A program made the translations under genes and the position numbers. A stretch of 41,248 bases of DNA from Clostridia bacterium (GTDB taxonomy: Bacteria > Bacteroidota > Bacteroidia > Bacteroidales > 4484-276), in NCBI GenBank assembly GCA_009928785.1, contig SABY01000024.1, forward strand, positions 1 to 41,248, read 5' to 3'. Within the stretch, counting starts at the first letter, position 1, and every line of letters starts with the position of its first letter. Shown piece after piece: positions 26,419 to 34,981 of the stretch. The notes under the pieces were generated by a model. The model made no database searches. It was not told the origin of the DNA and saw only the letters and a program-made list of their open reading frames with translations.

Positions 26419-27249
26419 ATGAACGAAGAGCGCGGACAAAAGCGGTCGGAGTACCGCAAAATTACTACCCATGTGCTTCAGGAGATGAAGCTGAAAAATG
26501 AAAAGATAGCCATGCTTACCGGATACGACTTTTCGATGGCCGGTATCCTCGACAGCGCCGGCATCGACGTAATTCTTGTAGGCGATTCTGCTTCCAACGT
26601 TATGGCCGGCTACACCACCACTTTGCCTATTACGCTCGATCAGATGATTTACCACGCCTCCTCTGTGATGCGTGCCGTAAAACGTGCATTGGTGGTGGTG
26701 GATTTACCCTTTGGAACCTATCAGGGCAACAGCAAGGAGGCGCTGCATTCGGCCATTCGTATTATGAAAGAGTCAGGTGCAAACGCCATAAAAATGGAAG
26801 GCGGGCGTGAAGTGCTCGAAAGCGTCGATCGTATTCTTTCGGCTGGCATCCCGGTGATGGGGCATCTTGGCCTTACACCACAATCGATACATAAATTTGG
26901 AACTTACGTAGTGCGTGCCACCGACGATTCGGAAGCGCGTACGTTGATAGAAGATGCCCATTTTTTGGAAGAATCAGGATGTTTTAGTCTGGTACTTGAG
27001 AAAATTCCGGCAAAGCTCGGTGAGCAGGTCACCAACGAAATCAAAATTCCGACCATTGGAATAGGTGCAGGCAGCGGCGTTGACGGCCAGGTGCTCGTGC
27101 TACACGACATGCTTGGCATCACACAAAAGTTTTCGCCCCGCTTCCTGCGACGTTATCACAATCTTTACGAAGAAATTCAGGGTTCGGTTAAGTCGTATAT
27201 CAATGACGTGAAAACCAGGGATTTCCCCAATGACCGCGAACAGTACTAA
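26419..27249 (+). CDS. panB: 3-methyl-2-oxobutanoate hydroxymethyltransferase (ketopantoate synthesis)
   Basis: A 276-residue enzyme that transfers a hydroxymethyl group from methylene-tetrahydrofolate to ketoisovalerate, the first committed step of pantothenate synthesis. Motifs are clear: [36 protein letters not shown] (metal-binding Asp), [15 protein letters not shown], and VLEKIP with the catalytic Glu, then [11 protein letters not shown]. The N-terminus is slightly extended by a charged stretch (about 20 residues). The other pantothenate genes are not in the window. It probably shares a transcript with the pseudouridine synthase 44 bases downstream. Confidence 0.96.
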   Translation: MNEERGQKRSEYRKITTHVLQEMKLKNEKIAMLTGYDFSMAGILDSAGIDVILVGDSASNVMAGYTTTLPITLDQMIYHASSVMRAVKRALVVVDLPFGTYQGNSKEALHSAIRIMKESGANAIKMEGGREVLESVDRILSAGIPVMGHLGLTPQSIHKFGTYVVRATDDSEARTLIEDAHFLEESGCFSLVLEKIPAKLGEQVTNEIKIPTIGIGAGSGVDGQVLVLHDMLGITQKFSPRFLRRYHNLYEEIQGSVKSYINDVKTRDFPNDREQY

Positions 27250-27293
27250 TTTTCAAATGTTTTTAAACCTTTACAACCCAAATATTACACAAA

Positions 27294-27998
27294 ATGGTTA
27301 ACGAAGTACTTTACGAAGATAACCATATCATAGTTGTCAATAAGATCACCGGCGACATTATCCAGGCAGATATTACCCTCGACTCCACCCTGCGCGATGT
27401 GGTGCGGGATTATATCAAAGAAAAATATGATAAACCCGGCAACGTCTTTCTGGGCGTGGTGCACCGGCTCGACCGTCCGGTAAGTGGCGCGGTAATCTTT
27501 GCCAAAACCAGCAAGGCGCTGGCGCGGCTTAACAGCATGTTCAAACATCGCGAAGTGCGCAAAACCTATTGGGCTATCGTAGATAAGCTGCCCGACCCTC
27601 CCGAAGGAAAACTGGTGAATTACCTCTGGCGCAACCAAACCAAAAACAAATCCTTTGTTGCTACCGAGACTACCCAGAAAAGCTCTTATGCCGAGCTTGA
27701 TTACAAACACATCGCTTCCAGCGATCGGTATCATCTTCTCGAAGTGGAGCTGCATACAGGGCGCCACCATCAGATACGCACACAACTGGCGGCTTTTGGT
27801 TGCCGCATCAAAGGCGACCTGAAATATGGCTTCCCGCGGTCTAACCCCGATGCTTCTATCCATCTGCATGCCCGGCGCATCGAGTTTCTGCATCCCGTAA
27901 AGGGCGAGCTGGTAACCATTGTGGCGCCGCTTCCCGTGGACCCGCTGTGGAATTATTTCGGTAAAGTAACCAGCCAACAGGAAACCCCCGAAGCATGA
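27294..27998 (+). CDS. RluA-family pseudouridine synthase
   Basis: A 234-residue RNA-modifying enzyme. The catalytic aspartate is Asp60 in HRLDRPVSGAVIFAKT. Other family marks are RKTYWAIV, LLEVELHTGRHHQIRTQLA (about 146-164) and LHARRIEFLHP. There is no S4 domain, so it is the short form like RluA or the YlyB/TruC-type relatives; the target uridine (23S rRNA or tRNA) cannot be decided. Its stop codon overlaps the start of the following large gene by four bases (ATGA), indicating translational coupling with a protein of quite different function. Confidence 0.93.
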   Translation: MVNEVLYEDNHIIVVNKITGDIIQADITLDSTLRDVVRDYIKEKYDKPGNVFLGVVHRLDRPVSGAVIFAKTSKALARLNSMFKHREVRKTYWAIVDKLPDPPEGKLVNYLWRNQTKNKSFVATETTQKSSYAELDYKHIASSDRYHLLEVELHTGRHHQIRTQLAAFGCRIKGDLKYGFPRSNPDASIHLHARRIEFLHPVKGELVTIVAPLPVDPLWNYFGKVTSQQETPEA

Positions 27999-30835
27999 CC
28001 AAAGGATTGCTGCGCATAGCTTTGCTTTGCCTGTTGGCAATTGCATGGGCAATCCCGCTGCAGGCACAATATTATAGCTCCGGCCAGGACCCCGCCTCCG
28101 TTGACTTTCGTCAGATAAAAACAAAGAACTTCCGCATCATTTTTCCTGATTCCTACCAGCCAACGGCGCAGTATGTTGCCAATGTGATGGAATATGCGGC
28201 AGCCCTCGACACCATTACGCTTAGTGATAAGCCGCCGTCTATCCCTATAATTTTGCACAATCAGACTGCTATCTCCAATGCGATGACGGTGTGGGCGCCG
28301 CGCCGCATGGATTTTTACACCATCCCGCCCACCGACAGCTACGGACAAGAGTGGTTTCAGCAACTGGCTTTGCACGAATATCGCCACATTGTGCAGATCG
28401 ACAAGCTCAACCAGGGGCTAACCCGTGCGCTCACCTATATTTTTGGTGAGCAGGCTACCGGCGCCGTGCTGGGGCTTTATGTGCCGTTGTGGTTTTTGGA
28501 AGGCGACGCTGTGGCTGCCGAAACGGAGCTGAGTAATACCGGGCGCGGCCGCTCGCCCGCTTTTGCCATGCCGCTGCGGGCGCAGTTTCTCCAGCGAGGC
28601 ATTTATACTTACGACAAAGCCGTCTTTGGTTCCTATCGCGATTTTACGCCCAACCGCTACATCCTCGGCTATCATCTAGTGGCCACCGGACGCCGCGACT
28701 ACGGCACCGAACTATGGAATCATACACTCGATAAGGTTGGAAGAAGACCCTACATGATCGTCCCTTTTTCGGAAGGAATAAGGGAGGTGACCCAAAAAAA
28801 CAAAACCACTTTTTACCGCGATCAGATGGAGGCGTTGAAAGTGGAGTGGGAGCAGGCATCTGTTGAAATGGAGCAGCCATTTGAGGAATTTCCATTGTCC
28901 GAAAAGCAGATTTTTACAGATTATAAAAAGCCTTTTTATTTTAATAAAATAAATGTCGTTGCCGAAAAGCGCCCGCTCGACGAAATCGCACGCTTTGTTG
29001 CAATTGATTCGGCGGGAAATGAAGAAGTGCTTTTTACGCCCGGCTACTACGATTTTGGCTCGCTCGCTTATGGCGGCGGACGCCTGGCCTGGTCGGAGCG
29101 GGTATTTGATCCGCGCTGGGAAAACCGGAATTTTTCGGTGATAAAAATATTGGATTTGAAATCTAAAATTGTAAAGACGATCGCTGAAAAAACACGCTGG
29201 TTTTCGCCGGCACTCTCCTCCGATGGGGAGCTGCTGGTAGTTACAGAAGTTACCGAAGACCAGCGCTACCAGTTGCTGGTGATGCAGGTTGACAATGGCA
29301 AAATCGTGCAATCCATTGCCACACCCAATTACGAATTTCTTACTACACCGGCTTTTTCAGACAACAGCGAAAATATTGTGGCTGTTGCGATTGGCGACGC
29401 CGGAAACCGACTGGTGCTGGCCGAAACCACGACCGGCGATTTGCAATATCTGATGGACACCACGTTTACCGTTATCGGGCAGCCGTCTATGCGTGGCGAC
29501 ACCATTTTGTTTGTCGGCGCCTGGTCGGGTGTAGATAATCTCTGCATGCTGCTGCTTCCTTCGCGCGAAATTTTTCAAATTACAGATATAAAATATGGTG
29601 CAGCTAATCCATCTTTTTGTGAAAACGAAAACAAAATCATTTTTGAAAATTATACCGCCGATGGTTTTGAGATTGCAACGTTAAGGATTGATTCCATTGT
29701 GCCCATGCCATTGTCGTTGGTAACAGATCGCAGCGTGAAACTTTACCAGACATTGGCAGAGCAGGCTGATACCCTTTTGGTTCCGGCCCATATTCCCGAT
29801 TCAGCTTACACTATTCATAACTATTCGCGACTGGGGCATCTTTTCAATTTTCATAGCTGGGCGCCTGTGGCTATTGATGTGGATAATTACGAAGTAAAAC
29901 CCGGCGTGTCGTTGTTTTCGCAAAACGTGCTTAGCACCGCTTTCGCGGAATTGGGCTGGGAATACAACCTGAACGAAGAAACCGGCAAATACTACACGCA
30001 GTTTACCTACGCGGGCTGGTATCCGGTGGTGGATTTCTCGGCTTCCTATGGCCGGCGGCGTTCGTCGGTTATCGACACCGCTTCGCAGCGCATCGACTTC
30101 AACTGGATGGAAACCAACTTCGCCACCACCGTGCGGGTGCCGCTCAACATCACCCGTGGCAAGTGGGCGCGGTTCGTGCAACCTTCCGTTACGCTCGAAT
30201 ATGTGCAGCGCGATATGGATGCCGATGCTGCGGTTTCGTTTCGGCGCAGCAATTACAAAGCGCTTACGTATCGCCTTTCGGCTTCCAACCAAATCAAATC
30301 GACGGATTGGGATATGTACCCTCGGTGGGGGCAAACCGTGGATTTGCGTTTGCAGAGTTCACCTTTTGCCGGCGATACGCTGGGCGCAATGTTTTCGGTG
30401 GTGAGCCGGCTTTACTTTCCCGGATTGTGGCGTCACCATAGTTTTAACTTCTACGCCGGCTATCAAAAGCGCGCCGACAGCAGTCCGCTCTACGAAGACA
30501 TGGTGCGCTTTCCGCGTGGCTGGTCGCAGCTTTATGCCAGCGAGGTGAGCAGCTTCTCCGCCAATTATAAATTTCCCGTGGCCTATCCTGATTTCAGCGC
30601 CTGGTCGTTGGTTTATCTGAAACGGATCAAAGCCAATGTGTTTTTCGATTACGCATTGGGTACGCATTATGGCGATCACACCGACTGGCAATCAGCAGGT
30701 GTGGAGTTGTTTGCCGATGTTCATTTGCTGCGGTTGCCGGCACCGGTTGAGCTGGGTTACCGATTGGTGTATCGCCCCCAGGTTTCCGACTGGCAAAGTG
30801 AGTTTTTGTTTTCGGTGAGTTTTGATAGTTTTTAA
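27995..30835 (+). CDS. Secreted metallopeptidase-like / beta-propeller / outer-membrane barrel protein
   Basis: A 946-residue protein with a signal peptide (residues 1-24, ending LQAQ). The N-terminal domain contains LALHEYRHIVQ, an HExxH zinc motif (H127, E128, H131), and WFLEGDA with Glu169 as the likely third ligand, an arrangement typical of gluzincin (peptidase MA) folds. From about 300 to 600 there are TolB/WD40-like blade motifs (SPALSSDGELLVVTEVTED, TTPAFSDNSENIVAVA, NPSFCENENKIIFENY). The last third is aromatic-rich alternating sequence ending in phenylalanine (VSFDSF), as in outer-membrane barrels. A cell-surface protease anchored by its own barrel is a reasonable reading. No specific family name was recognised. 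It is coupled to the pseudouridine synthase by a four-base overlap. Confidence 0.75.
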   Translation: MTKGLLRIALLCLLAIAWAIPLQAQYYSSGQDPASVDFRQIKTKNFRIIFPDSYQPTAQYVANVMEYAAALDTITLSDKPPSIPIILHNQTAISNAMTVWAPRRMDFYTIPPTDSYGQEWFQQLALHEYRHIVQIDKLNQGLTRALTYIFGEQATGAVLGLYVPLWFLEGDAVAAETELSNTGRGRSPAFAMPLRAQFLQRGIYTYDKAVFGSYRDFTPNRYILGYHLVATGRRDYGTELWNHTLDKVGRRPYMIVPFSEGIREVTQKNKTTFYRDQMEALKVEWEQASVEMEQPFEEFPLSEKQIFTDYKKPFYFNKINVVAEKRPLDEIARFVAIDSAGNEEVLFTPGYYDFGSLAYGGGRLAWSERVFDPRWENRNFSVIKILDLKSKIVKTIAEKTRWFSPALSSDGELLVVTEVTEDQRYQLLVMQVDNGKIVQSIATPNYEFLTTPAFSDNSENIVAVAIGDAGNRLVLAETTTGDLQYLMDTTFTVIGQPSMRGDTILFVGAWSGVDNLCMLLLPSREIFQITDIKYGAANPSFCENENKIIFENYTADGFEIATLRIDSIVPMPLSLVTDRSVKLYQTLAEQADTLLVPAHIPDSAYTIHNYSRLGHLFNFHSWAPVAIDVDNYEVKPGVSLFSQNVLSTAFAELGWEYNLNEETGKYYTQFTYAGWYPVVDFSASYGRRRSSVIDTASQRIDFNWMETNFATTVRVPLNITRGKWARFVQPSVTLEYVQRDMDADAAVSFRRSNYKALTYRLSASNQIKSTDWDMYPRWGQTVDLRLQSSPFAGDTLGAMFSVVSRLYFPGLWRHHSFNFYAGYQKRADSSPLYEDMVRFPRGWSQLYASEVSSFSANYKFPVAYPDFSAWSLVYLKRIKANVFFDYALGTHYGDHTDWQSAGVELFADVHLLRLPAPVELGYRLVYRPQVSDWQSEFLFSVSFDSF

Positions 30836-30864
30836 ATCTTATTTTCGCAGTCTGTTTTAACGCT

Positions 30865-31212
30865 ATGATAAGATTTGTTTTAAAAATTTTCCTCTCCTCA
30901 TTTTCAGTGGTTGTCGCCGCGTGGTTGCTGCCGGGCGTGGCTTTGCGCGATTACCTGTCGGCCTTGCTGGTAGCCATTGTGCTGGCGCTGCTCAACACTT
31001 TGCTCAAGCCCATTCTGGTAATCCTCACCATTCCCGTCACCATTTTTACTTTCGGACTTTTCCTGTTGGTGATCAATGCGGCGATAGCATTATTGGCCGC
31101 CTACCTGGTTGATGGATTTTATATCGCCGGATTTTGGTGGGCAATGGCTTTCAGCATCATCGTTTCACTGATGAACTTAATGATTAATCTGGACGATAAA
31201 AATAGAAGGTAA
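30865..31212 (+). CDS. Small membrane protein of the phage-holin-4 (PF04020-like) family
   Basis: A 115-residue protein with four hydrophobic segments. The pattern LLPGVALRDYLSALLVAIVL, then NTLLKPILVILTIPVTIFTFGLF, is highly characteristic of the chromosomal family annotated as phage holin family protein. Despite the name there is no phage gene nearby, and most members are ordinary inner-membrane proteins of unknown function. It starts 29 bases after the large outer-membrane gene and may be cotranscribed with it. The tail is a short charged stretch (LDDKNRR). Confidence 0.88.
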   Translation: MIRFVLKIFLSSFSVVVAAWLLPGVALRDYLSALLVAIVLALLNTLLKPILVILTIPVTIFTFGLFLLVINAAIALLAAYLVDGFYIAGFWWAMAFSIIVSLMNLMINLDDKNRR

Positions 31213-31244
31213 TGACGCTGATGCTTTTATAGCAACCTGATCAC

Positions 31245-31309
31245 TAACCCTGGCCTTTAGGCCGGGGGTAAAAGGCAAAAAAAATTCAGTGGGCTTTAGC
31301 CCAAAACTT
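31245..31309. repeat. REP-like interspersed element with two hairpins
   Basis: One imperfect hairpin (CCTGGCC TTTA GGCCGGG) at about 31249-31266 is followed by a second (GGGCT TT AGCCC) at 31291-31302, with an A-rich spacer. From memory, such GGGCTTTAGCCC elements are common between Bacteroidota genes. It sits just before the PNPOx-like gene and has no T-tract after the second stem. Confidence 0.6.
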
Positions 31310-31323
31310 AAAATATTAACAAC

Positions 31324-31785
31324 ATGAAATCACGCATGCTTACCAGTATTCAGGAAATCCTCGACACGGCCGATAAAGCCCAGGCATGTTTTGTATCGAT
31401 GGTGGATCAGCATGGGATGCCCTACTTGGTACCCATGAACTTCGGGATGCAGGGACAGGACATTTTTCTACACTCAGCGCAAAACGGGCGAAAGATTGAT
31501 GCACTGCGCAACAACCCCAACGTGTGCATCTGTTTTACCACCGACCATCTTCTGCGCTGGCAAAGCGAAGAGGTAGCATGCAGCTACAGCATGAAATACC
31601 GCAGCGTGCGCGCCTATGGTCAGGTAAAATTTGTGGAGGATTACGACAAAAAAGTGGAGGCGCTCAATTGCGTCATGCGCAAATATACCGGCAAAGATTT
31701 CAGCTACAACGCTCCCTCCATCCACGAAGTGCTGGTGTGGCACGTGGTGGTAAAGCAGTGGGAAGGCCGGGTGTATGGGTATTAA
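31324..31785 (+). CDS. Pyridoxamine-phosphate-oxidase-like FMN-binding protein
   Basis: A 153-residue split-barrel flavoprotein of the PNPOx-like (NimA-type) family. Recognisable parts are AQACFVSMVDQHGMPYLVPMNFGM at the N-terminus, IFLHSAQNGRKIDALRNNPNVCICF in the middle, and a C-terminal strand HVVVKQWEGRVYGY. Members bind FMN, F420 or heme, and some reduce nitroimidazoles. It lacks the features of true PdxH. No partner gene points to a substrate. A terminator follows after about 55 bases, so it is probably monocistronic. Confidence 0.88.
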   Translation: MKSRMLTSIQEILDTADKAQACFVSMVDQHGMPYLVPMNFGMQGQDIFLHSAQNGRKIDALRNNPNVCICFTTDHLLRWQSEEVACSYSMKYRSVRAYGQVKFVEDYDKKVEALNCVMRKYTGKDFSYNAPSIHEVLVWHVVVKQWEGRVYGY

Positions 31786-32109
31786 ATACGCGCTTTTTGT
31801 TTCCCTGCGCGGAAAGGTGTTTGTGTTAAGTTAAAGAAAAATGGCTGTCCATCAGGACAGCCTTTTTTAATTAATAATCACAAATGAACTGCGGAATGGA
31901 AAACCTAAGAAATTGTGATTTCTATGCGAAGCCAGAGTGAGGCTCATCTGCCACATTTTGTGGAGTTATCTTACCAGCAAAAAACATCCCGCGCAAAAGC
32001 TGTATCCTGCCTGGTTAAAAGCGTTAGCCGGAATGATTTAGGTTTTATATACTGGATGGCATGATGTTAGAGCCATCACCTTTTTTATTAAAAACTAAAA
32101 AATAAAATC
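31786..32109. other. Intergenic gap
   Basis: It contains the terminator at 31841-31870. The remaining 240 bases, AT-rich near 32080-32109, hold no reading frame, TAnnTTTG match or repeat that I can support, though they should contain the promoter of the small membrane gene. Confidence 0.6.
31841..31870 (+). terminator. Rho-independent terminator after the PNPOx-like gene
   Basis: A perfect GGCTGTCC / GGACAGCC stem with an ATCA loop and a six-T run. The stem resembles the one at 6615-6655. Confidence 0.88.
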
Positions 32110-32310
32110 ATGAGAGTAGCAGGAATTATATTAATCGTATTGGGAGTAATCGGATTGCTGGTGTTTGGCATACAGGCCGCCAACGATTCGGAGAGTTTTT
32201 CTTTGCTGGGAATGGACATAGCCGTAAGCTCGGCCAACTGGACACCCGTAATTATTAGCGCCGCTGTAACTGTTGTTGGAATTATTATGGCTGCGGTTCG
32301 CAGGAAGTAA
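32110..32310 (+). CDS. Small two-helix membrane protein (DUF3185-like)
   Basis: A 66-residue protein. Residues 3-22 (VAGIILIVLGVIGLLVFGIQ) and about 44-62 (WTPVIISAAVTVVGIIMAAV) are membrane helices joined by a short polar loop, with a basic RRK end. The layout is like DUF3185-type small inner-membrane proteins, but I do not recognise it with certainty. It starts 41 bases before the MscS gene and probably shares its transcript, which suggests a role at the membrane under osmotic stress; that is inference from position. Confidence 0.75.
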   Translation: MRVAGIILIVLGVIGLLVFGIQAANDSESFSLLGMDIAVSSANWTPVIISAAVTVVGIIMAAVRRK

Positions 32311-32351
32311 GTTCAAAATAACCTGATTAAAAAAGAAAAGTAAAATTTGAT

Positions 32352-33299
32352 ATGGATAAAATTGAAGTAGAAAAGCCCGTAGCAACTATACTTGACAAAG
32401 TGGACGGATGGATAGAAACTTTTGTAAGTATGATCCCCAACCTGGCGGTGGCCATTGTGCTGTTGATTATTTTTATTGTGATAGCCAAATTTACCGCTAA
32501 AATCTTTAAAAAATTATTTTCAAAAACTTCCGATAACAAAGCCCTGGAAGGATTATTTGCTACTGTTATTAAATGGTCGATACTCATTGTGGGTATTTTT
32601 ATTGTTCTCAGTATTCTGCAACTCGACAAGGCCGTGACCTCGATACTTGCCGGAGTAGGTATTATCGGGCTGGCGTTGGGTTTTGCTTTTCAGGACATCA
32701 GCGCCAACTTTATTTCAGGCGTCATTCTTGCGTTTCGCCGGCCTTTTGCTATCGGACAGGTAATAAAAGTAAGCGATATAATGGGCACCGCCAAACGCAC
32801 CAATTTGCGCGTAACGGTTATTCAGACTTTCCAGGGACAGGAGGTTTTTGTGCCCAACAAAGATGTTTTGCAAAATCCTATCATCAACTATTCGGCTATC
32901 GGCAAGCGAAGAATCGATTTGGGCGTGGGCATTTCCTATGGCGACGACCTGGCCAAAGTGCAGCGCGTGGTGCTCGAAACCATCAAAAACCTGGAAGGAG
33001 TTATTGATAAAGATAATGTAGTGTTCGACTATGGCGAATTTGGCGACAGCAGCATCAACTTTACTATCCGTTTTTGGATAAAATATCCGGGCGATCCCGG
33101 ATTCCTGGTGGTGCGCAACAACGCCATTATGAAAATTAAAGAAGCCTTCGACGAGAACGACATCATGATTCCATTCCCTATCCGCACACTCGATTTTGGT
33201 ATAAGAGGCGGCGAAAAACTTTCGGAAATGAAACTCGACATAGCCGGTTCAAAACAACAAGCCGAAGCCGAACGCGGACAGGACAAAGACAAGAATTAA
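32352..33299 (+). CDS. MscS-family mechanosensitive ion channel
   Basis: A 315-residue small-conductance mechanosensitive channel that releases solutes on hypo-osmotic shock. Membrane helices occupy about residues 25-55, 75-95 and 98-120. The pore helix and following region read AGVGIIGLALGFAFQDISANF, with FISGVILAFRRPFAIGQVIKV after it, the classic MscS signature. The beta and alpha/beta cytoplasmic domains follow (VFVPNKDVLQNPIINYS, ISYGDDLAKVQ). The tail (last 25 residues) is charged and variable. It is downstream of the 66-residue membrane protein and 43 bases ahead of the PfpI-like gene. Confidence 0.95.
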   Translation: MDKIEVEKPVATILDKVDGWIETFVSMIPNLAVAIVLLIIFIVIAKFTAKIFKKLFSKTSDNKALEGLFATVIKWSILIVGIFIVLSILQLDKAVTSILAGVGIIGLALGFAFQDISANFISGVILAFRRPFAIGQVIKVSDIMGTAKRTNLRVTVIQTFQGQEVFVPNKDVLQNPIINYSAIGKRRIDLGVGISYGDDLAKVQRVVLETIKNLEGVIDKDNVVFDYGEFGDSSINFTIRFWIKYPGDPGFLVVRNNAIMKIKEAFDENDIMIPFPIRTLDFGIRGGEKLSEMKLDIAGSKQQAEAERGQDKDKN

Positions 33300-33342
33300 A
33301 AAAGAACCAATTTTTATTTATTAATATTAAAATAGAATATCC

Positions 33343-33903
33343 ATGAAAGATTTAAAAGGAAAGAAAATAGCGATTTTAGTAACCAACGGATTTGAAGAAA
33401 TAGAATTTACCGAACCCAAAAAAGCGCTCGAAGAAGCCGGAGCTACCGTAGAAGTGGTGACACCCGACGGCGGCAAAGTAAAAGCCTGGAACCACGACAA
33501 GTGGGGCGGCGAATATGAGGTGGATCGCAAAGTAGCCGATGCCAGCCCCAACGATTACGACGGACTGATGCTCCCCGGCGGGGTGATGAATCCCGACCAA
33601 CTGCGCCAAAACAAAGATGCAGTGAAATTTGCCAAAGGATTTTTTGAACGCAAAAAACCCGTGGCCGCTATTTGCCACTCGCCACAATTGCTCATAGAAG
33701 CTGGCGTGGTAGAAGGCCGCCGGCTCACCTCCTACAACTCACTGAAAACCGACCTCAAAAACGCCGGCGCCCATTGGGTGGACGAAGAAGTAGTGGTGGA
33801 TCGCGGACTGGTGACCAGCCGCAACCCCGGCGACCTGAAAGCCTTCAACCGGAAAATGATAGAAGAATTCTGGGAAGGCGTTCATAAAGAACAAACAGTA
33901 TAA
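33343..33903 (+). CDS. DJ-1/PfpI family protein (general stress protein 18 type)
   Basis: A 186-residue class-I glutamine-amidotransferase-like protein. The nucleophile elbow is AAICHSPQLLIEAG with Cys111 followed by His112, and the conserved acidic residue is Glu18 in NGFEEIEF. This matches the YraA/YhbO/PfpI branch, whose members act as chaperone-like deglycases or proteases under stress; the exact activity of the branch is debated. It may be cotranscribed with the MscS gene. A hairpin terminator follows about 20 bases after the stop. Confidence 0.92.
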   Translation: MKDLKGKKIAILVTNGFEEIEFTEPKKALEEAGATVEVVTPDGGKVKAWNHDKWGGEYEVDRKVADASPNDYDGLMLPGGVMNPDQLRQNKDAVKFAKGFFERKKPVAAICHSPQLLIEAGVVEGRRLTSYNSLKTDLKNAGAHWVDEEVVVDRGLVTSRNPGDLKAFNRKMIEEFWEGVHKEQTV

Positions 33904-33924
33904 CATATTAGATAAATTACCGAC

Positions 33925-33948
33925 AGAGAGCCGAAAGGCTCTCTTTTG
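33925..33948 (+). terminator. Rho-independent terminator after the PfpI-like gene
   Basis: A GAGAGCC / GGCTCTC stem closed by a stable GAAA tetraloop and followed by TTTT. Confidence 0.8.
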
Positions 33949-34039
33949 GTTTGGAGTATTTTGAACCATAAGGATAAGGGATAGTTTTAGTATTAATAAA
34001 AAGTAACTATTTAGCTGGCTTTATTGAATTCCAAATCAC

Positions 34040-34190
34040 CATGACCCCATCCCCTGCCTCCCGATAATCGGGACAGGCTTTCTCCGCCATGTGGCGGAAA
34101 GGGAGTCCAGCCGCACAAGCCACTGCTGCGGCCAGTGCGTTGGCATTCTCTCCGTCGGCTGACGGAGGAGTTAGAGGGGGTTTCAGAAAG
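34040..34190. repeat. Hairpin-rich intergenic element
   Basis: Three short palindromes are arranged in series: CCCGATAATCGGG (34060-34072), TCCGCCA/TGGCGGA (34083-34098) and CTCCGTC/GACGGAG (34150-34167). CCCC-rich flanks lie on the left and GAGGGGG on the right. It fills most of the 350-base gap between the PfpI-like and 104-residue genes. The composition (GC-rich, palindromic) differs from the AT-rich gaps around it, which suggests an interspersed repeat family. No coding potential is visible. Confidence 0.6.
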
Positions 34191-34254
34191 TGGCCATTAT
34201 AACCAAAGCGGATGAAACGCACCTAAATAGTTACAATAAAAAAACAAAACAACG

Positions 34255-34569
34255 ATGACAACCAAAAACTACCGTGACTACGACACGCTGAGTGAAGCCA
34301 TTGAAGGGCTGAAGCAGCGAGGATATACCTATAATTTCAAACTTACCCGCGACGGACTTGAATGCGCCGAACCTAAGTTGCAACTGCGTCCAGAAGATTT
34401 TGATGTGGACGAGTTTCACCGCTTCGAGGGCGAAAGCAATCCTGCCGACAACAGCGTGGTGTATGCTGTTTCTTCGCGCGACGGCATCAAAGGCGTTATC
34501 ACCGATGCTTATGGCGCTTACGCCGAAGGGCTTTCATTTGAGATGCTCGACAAGCTTAGGATGCGCTAA
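34255..34569 (+). CDS. Conserved Bacteroidota protein often mislabelled phosphoribosylpyrophosphate synthetase
   Basis: A 104-residue soluble protein. It begins YRDYDTLSEAIEGLKQRGYTYNF, has a central CAEPKLQLRPEDFDVDEFHRFEG, and ends with VVYAVSSRDGIKGVITDAYG. I recognise this pattern from Bacteroidota genomes, where it is frequently called phosphoribosylpyrophosphate synthetase. It is only about a third of the size of a real PRPP synthetase and has no PRPP- or ATP-binding motif, so that name is not supported. Its function is unknown. It lies among stress genes, upstream of csbD. Confidence 0.8.
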   Translation: MTTKNYRDYDTLSEAIEGLKQRGYTYNFKLTRDGLECAEPKLQLRPEDFDVDEFHRFEGESNPADNSVVYAVSSRDGIKGVITDAYGAYAEGLSFEMLDKLRMR

Positions 34570-34580
34570 TGCTGGACGAA

Positions 34581-34601
34581 GGGCGCAGGGCGCAGGGCGC
34601 A
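34581..34601. repeat. Three tandem copies of GGGCGCA
   Basis: Three perfect 7-base copies lie just after the stop of the 104-residue gene. It is too short to interpret. Confidence 0.7.
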
Positions 34602-34783
34602 TGAGCGCCAAAAGTGTGGCGTCAGGTGTGGCAAACACTTCCCACTTGCTTACCACACTTTTCATTATTTCCCTTGATAATATTTTTTTAATAAATTGCA
34701 AATCAATTCATTGGTTTCCTCAACGGCGCATGGCATGAAATTTTCCTATTGCCTTTCATTATTAACATTTAAAACTTACAACT

Positions 34784-34969
34784 ATGAACAAACTGGAAGT
34801 AAAAGGAAAATGGAATGTGGTAAAGGGTAAGCTGAAAGAAAAGTACGGCGACCTTACCGATGATGATCTCACATACATAGAAGGACAAGAAGACCAAATG
34901 TTGGGTCGGCTTCAGCAACGCACCGGGCGTGCCAAGCAGGAGTTGATCGACGAAATCAACAAAATGTAA
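34784..34969 (+). CDS. CsbD-family stress protein
   Basis: A 61-residue hydrophilic protein. The family pattern is complete: KGKWNVVKGKLKEKYGDLTDDDLTYIEGQEDQMLGRLQQRTG, split over residues 8-49, ending in a helix with DEINKM. CsbD-like proteins are general-stress proteins of unknown mechanism, induced by sigma-B in Bacillus. The next small membrane gene begins 12 bases downstream, a pairing that suggests joint expression. No promoter motif was recognised in the 214-base gap upstream. Confidence 0.93.
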   Translation: MNKLEVKGKWNVVKGKLKEKYGDLTDDDLTYIEGQEDQMLGRLQQRTGRAKQELIDEINKM

Positions 34970-34981
34970 AAAGGACGCCGG

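Noticed and set aside
27285..28124. A 279-codon minus-strand frame opposite the pseudouridine synthase
   Set aside because: The plus strand encodes a complete RluA-type enzyme; the antisense frame has no recognisable features.
30865..31212. Prophage remnant suggested by the holin-like gene
   Set aside because: The family is chromosomal despite its name, and no other phage gene lies nearby.
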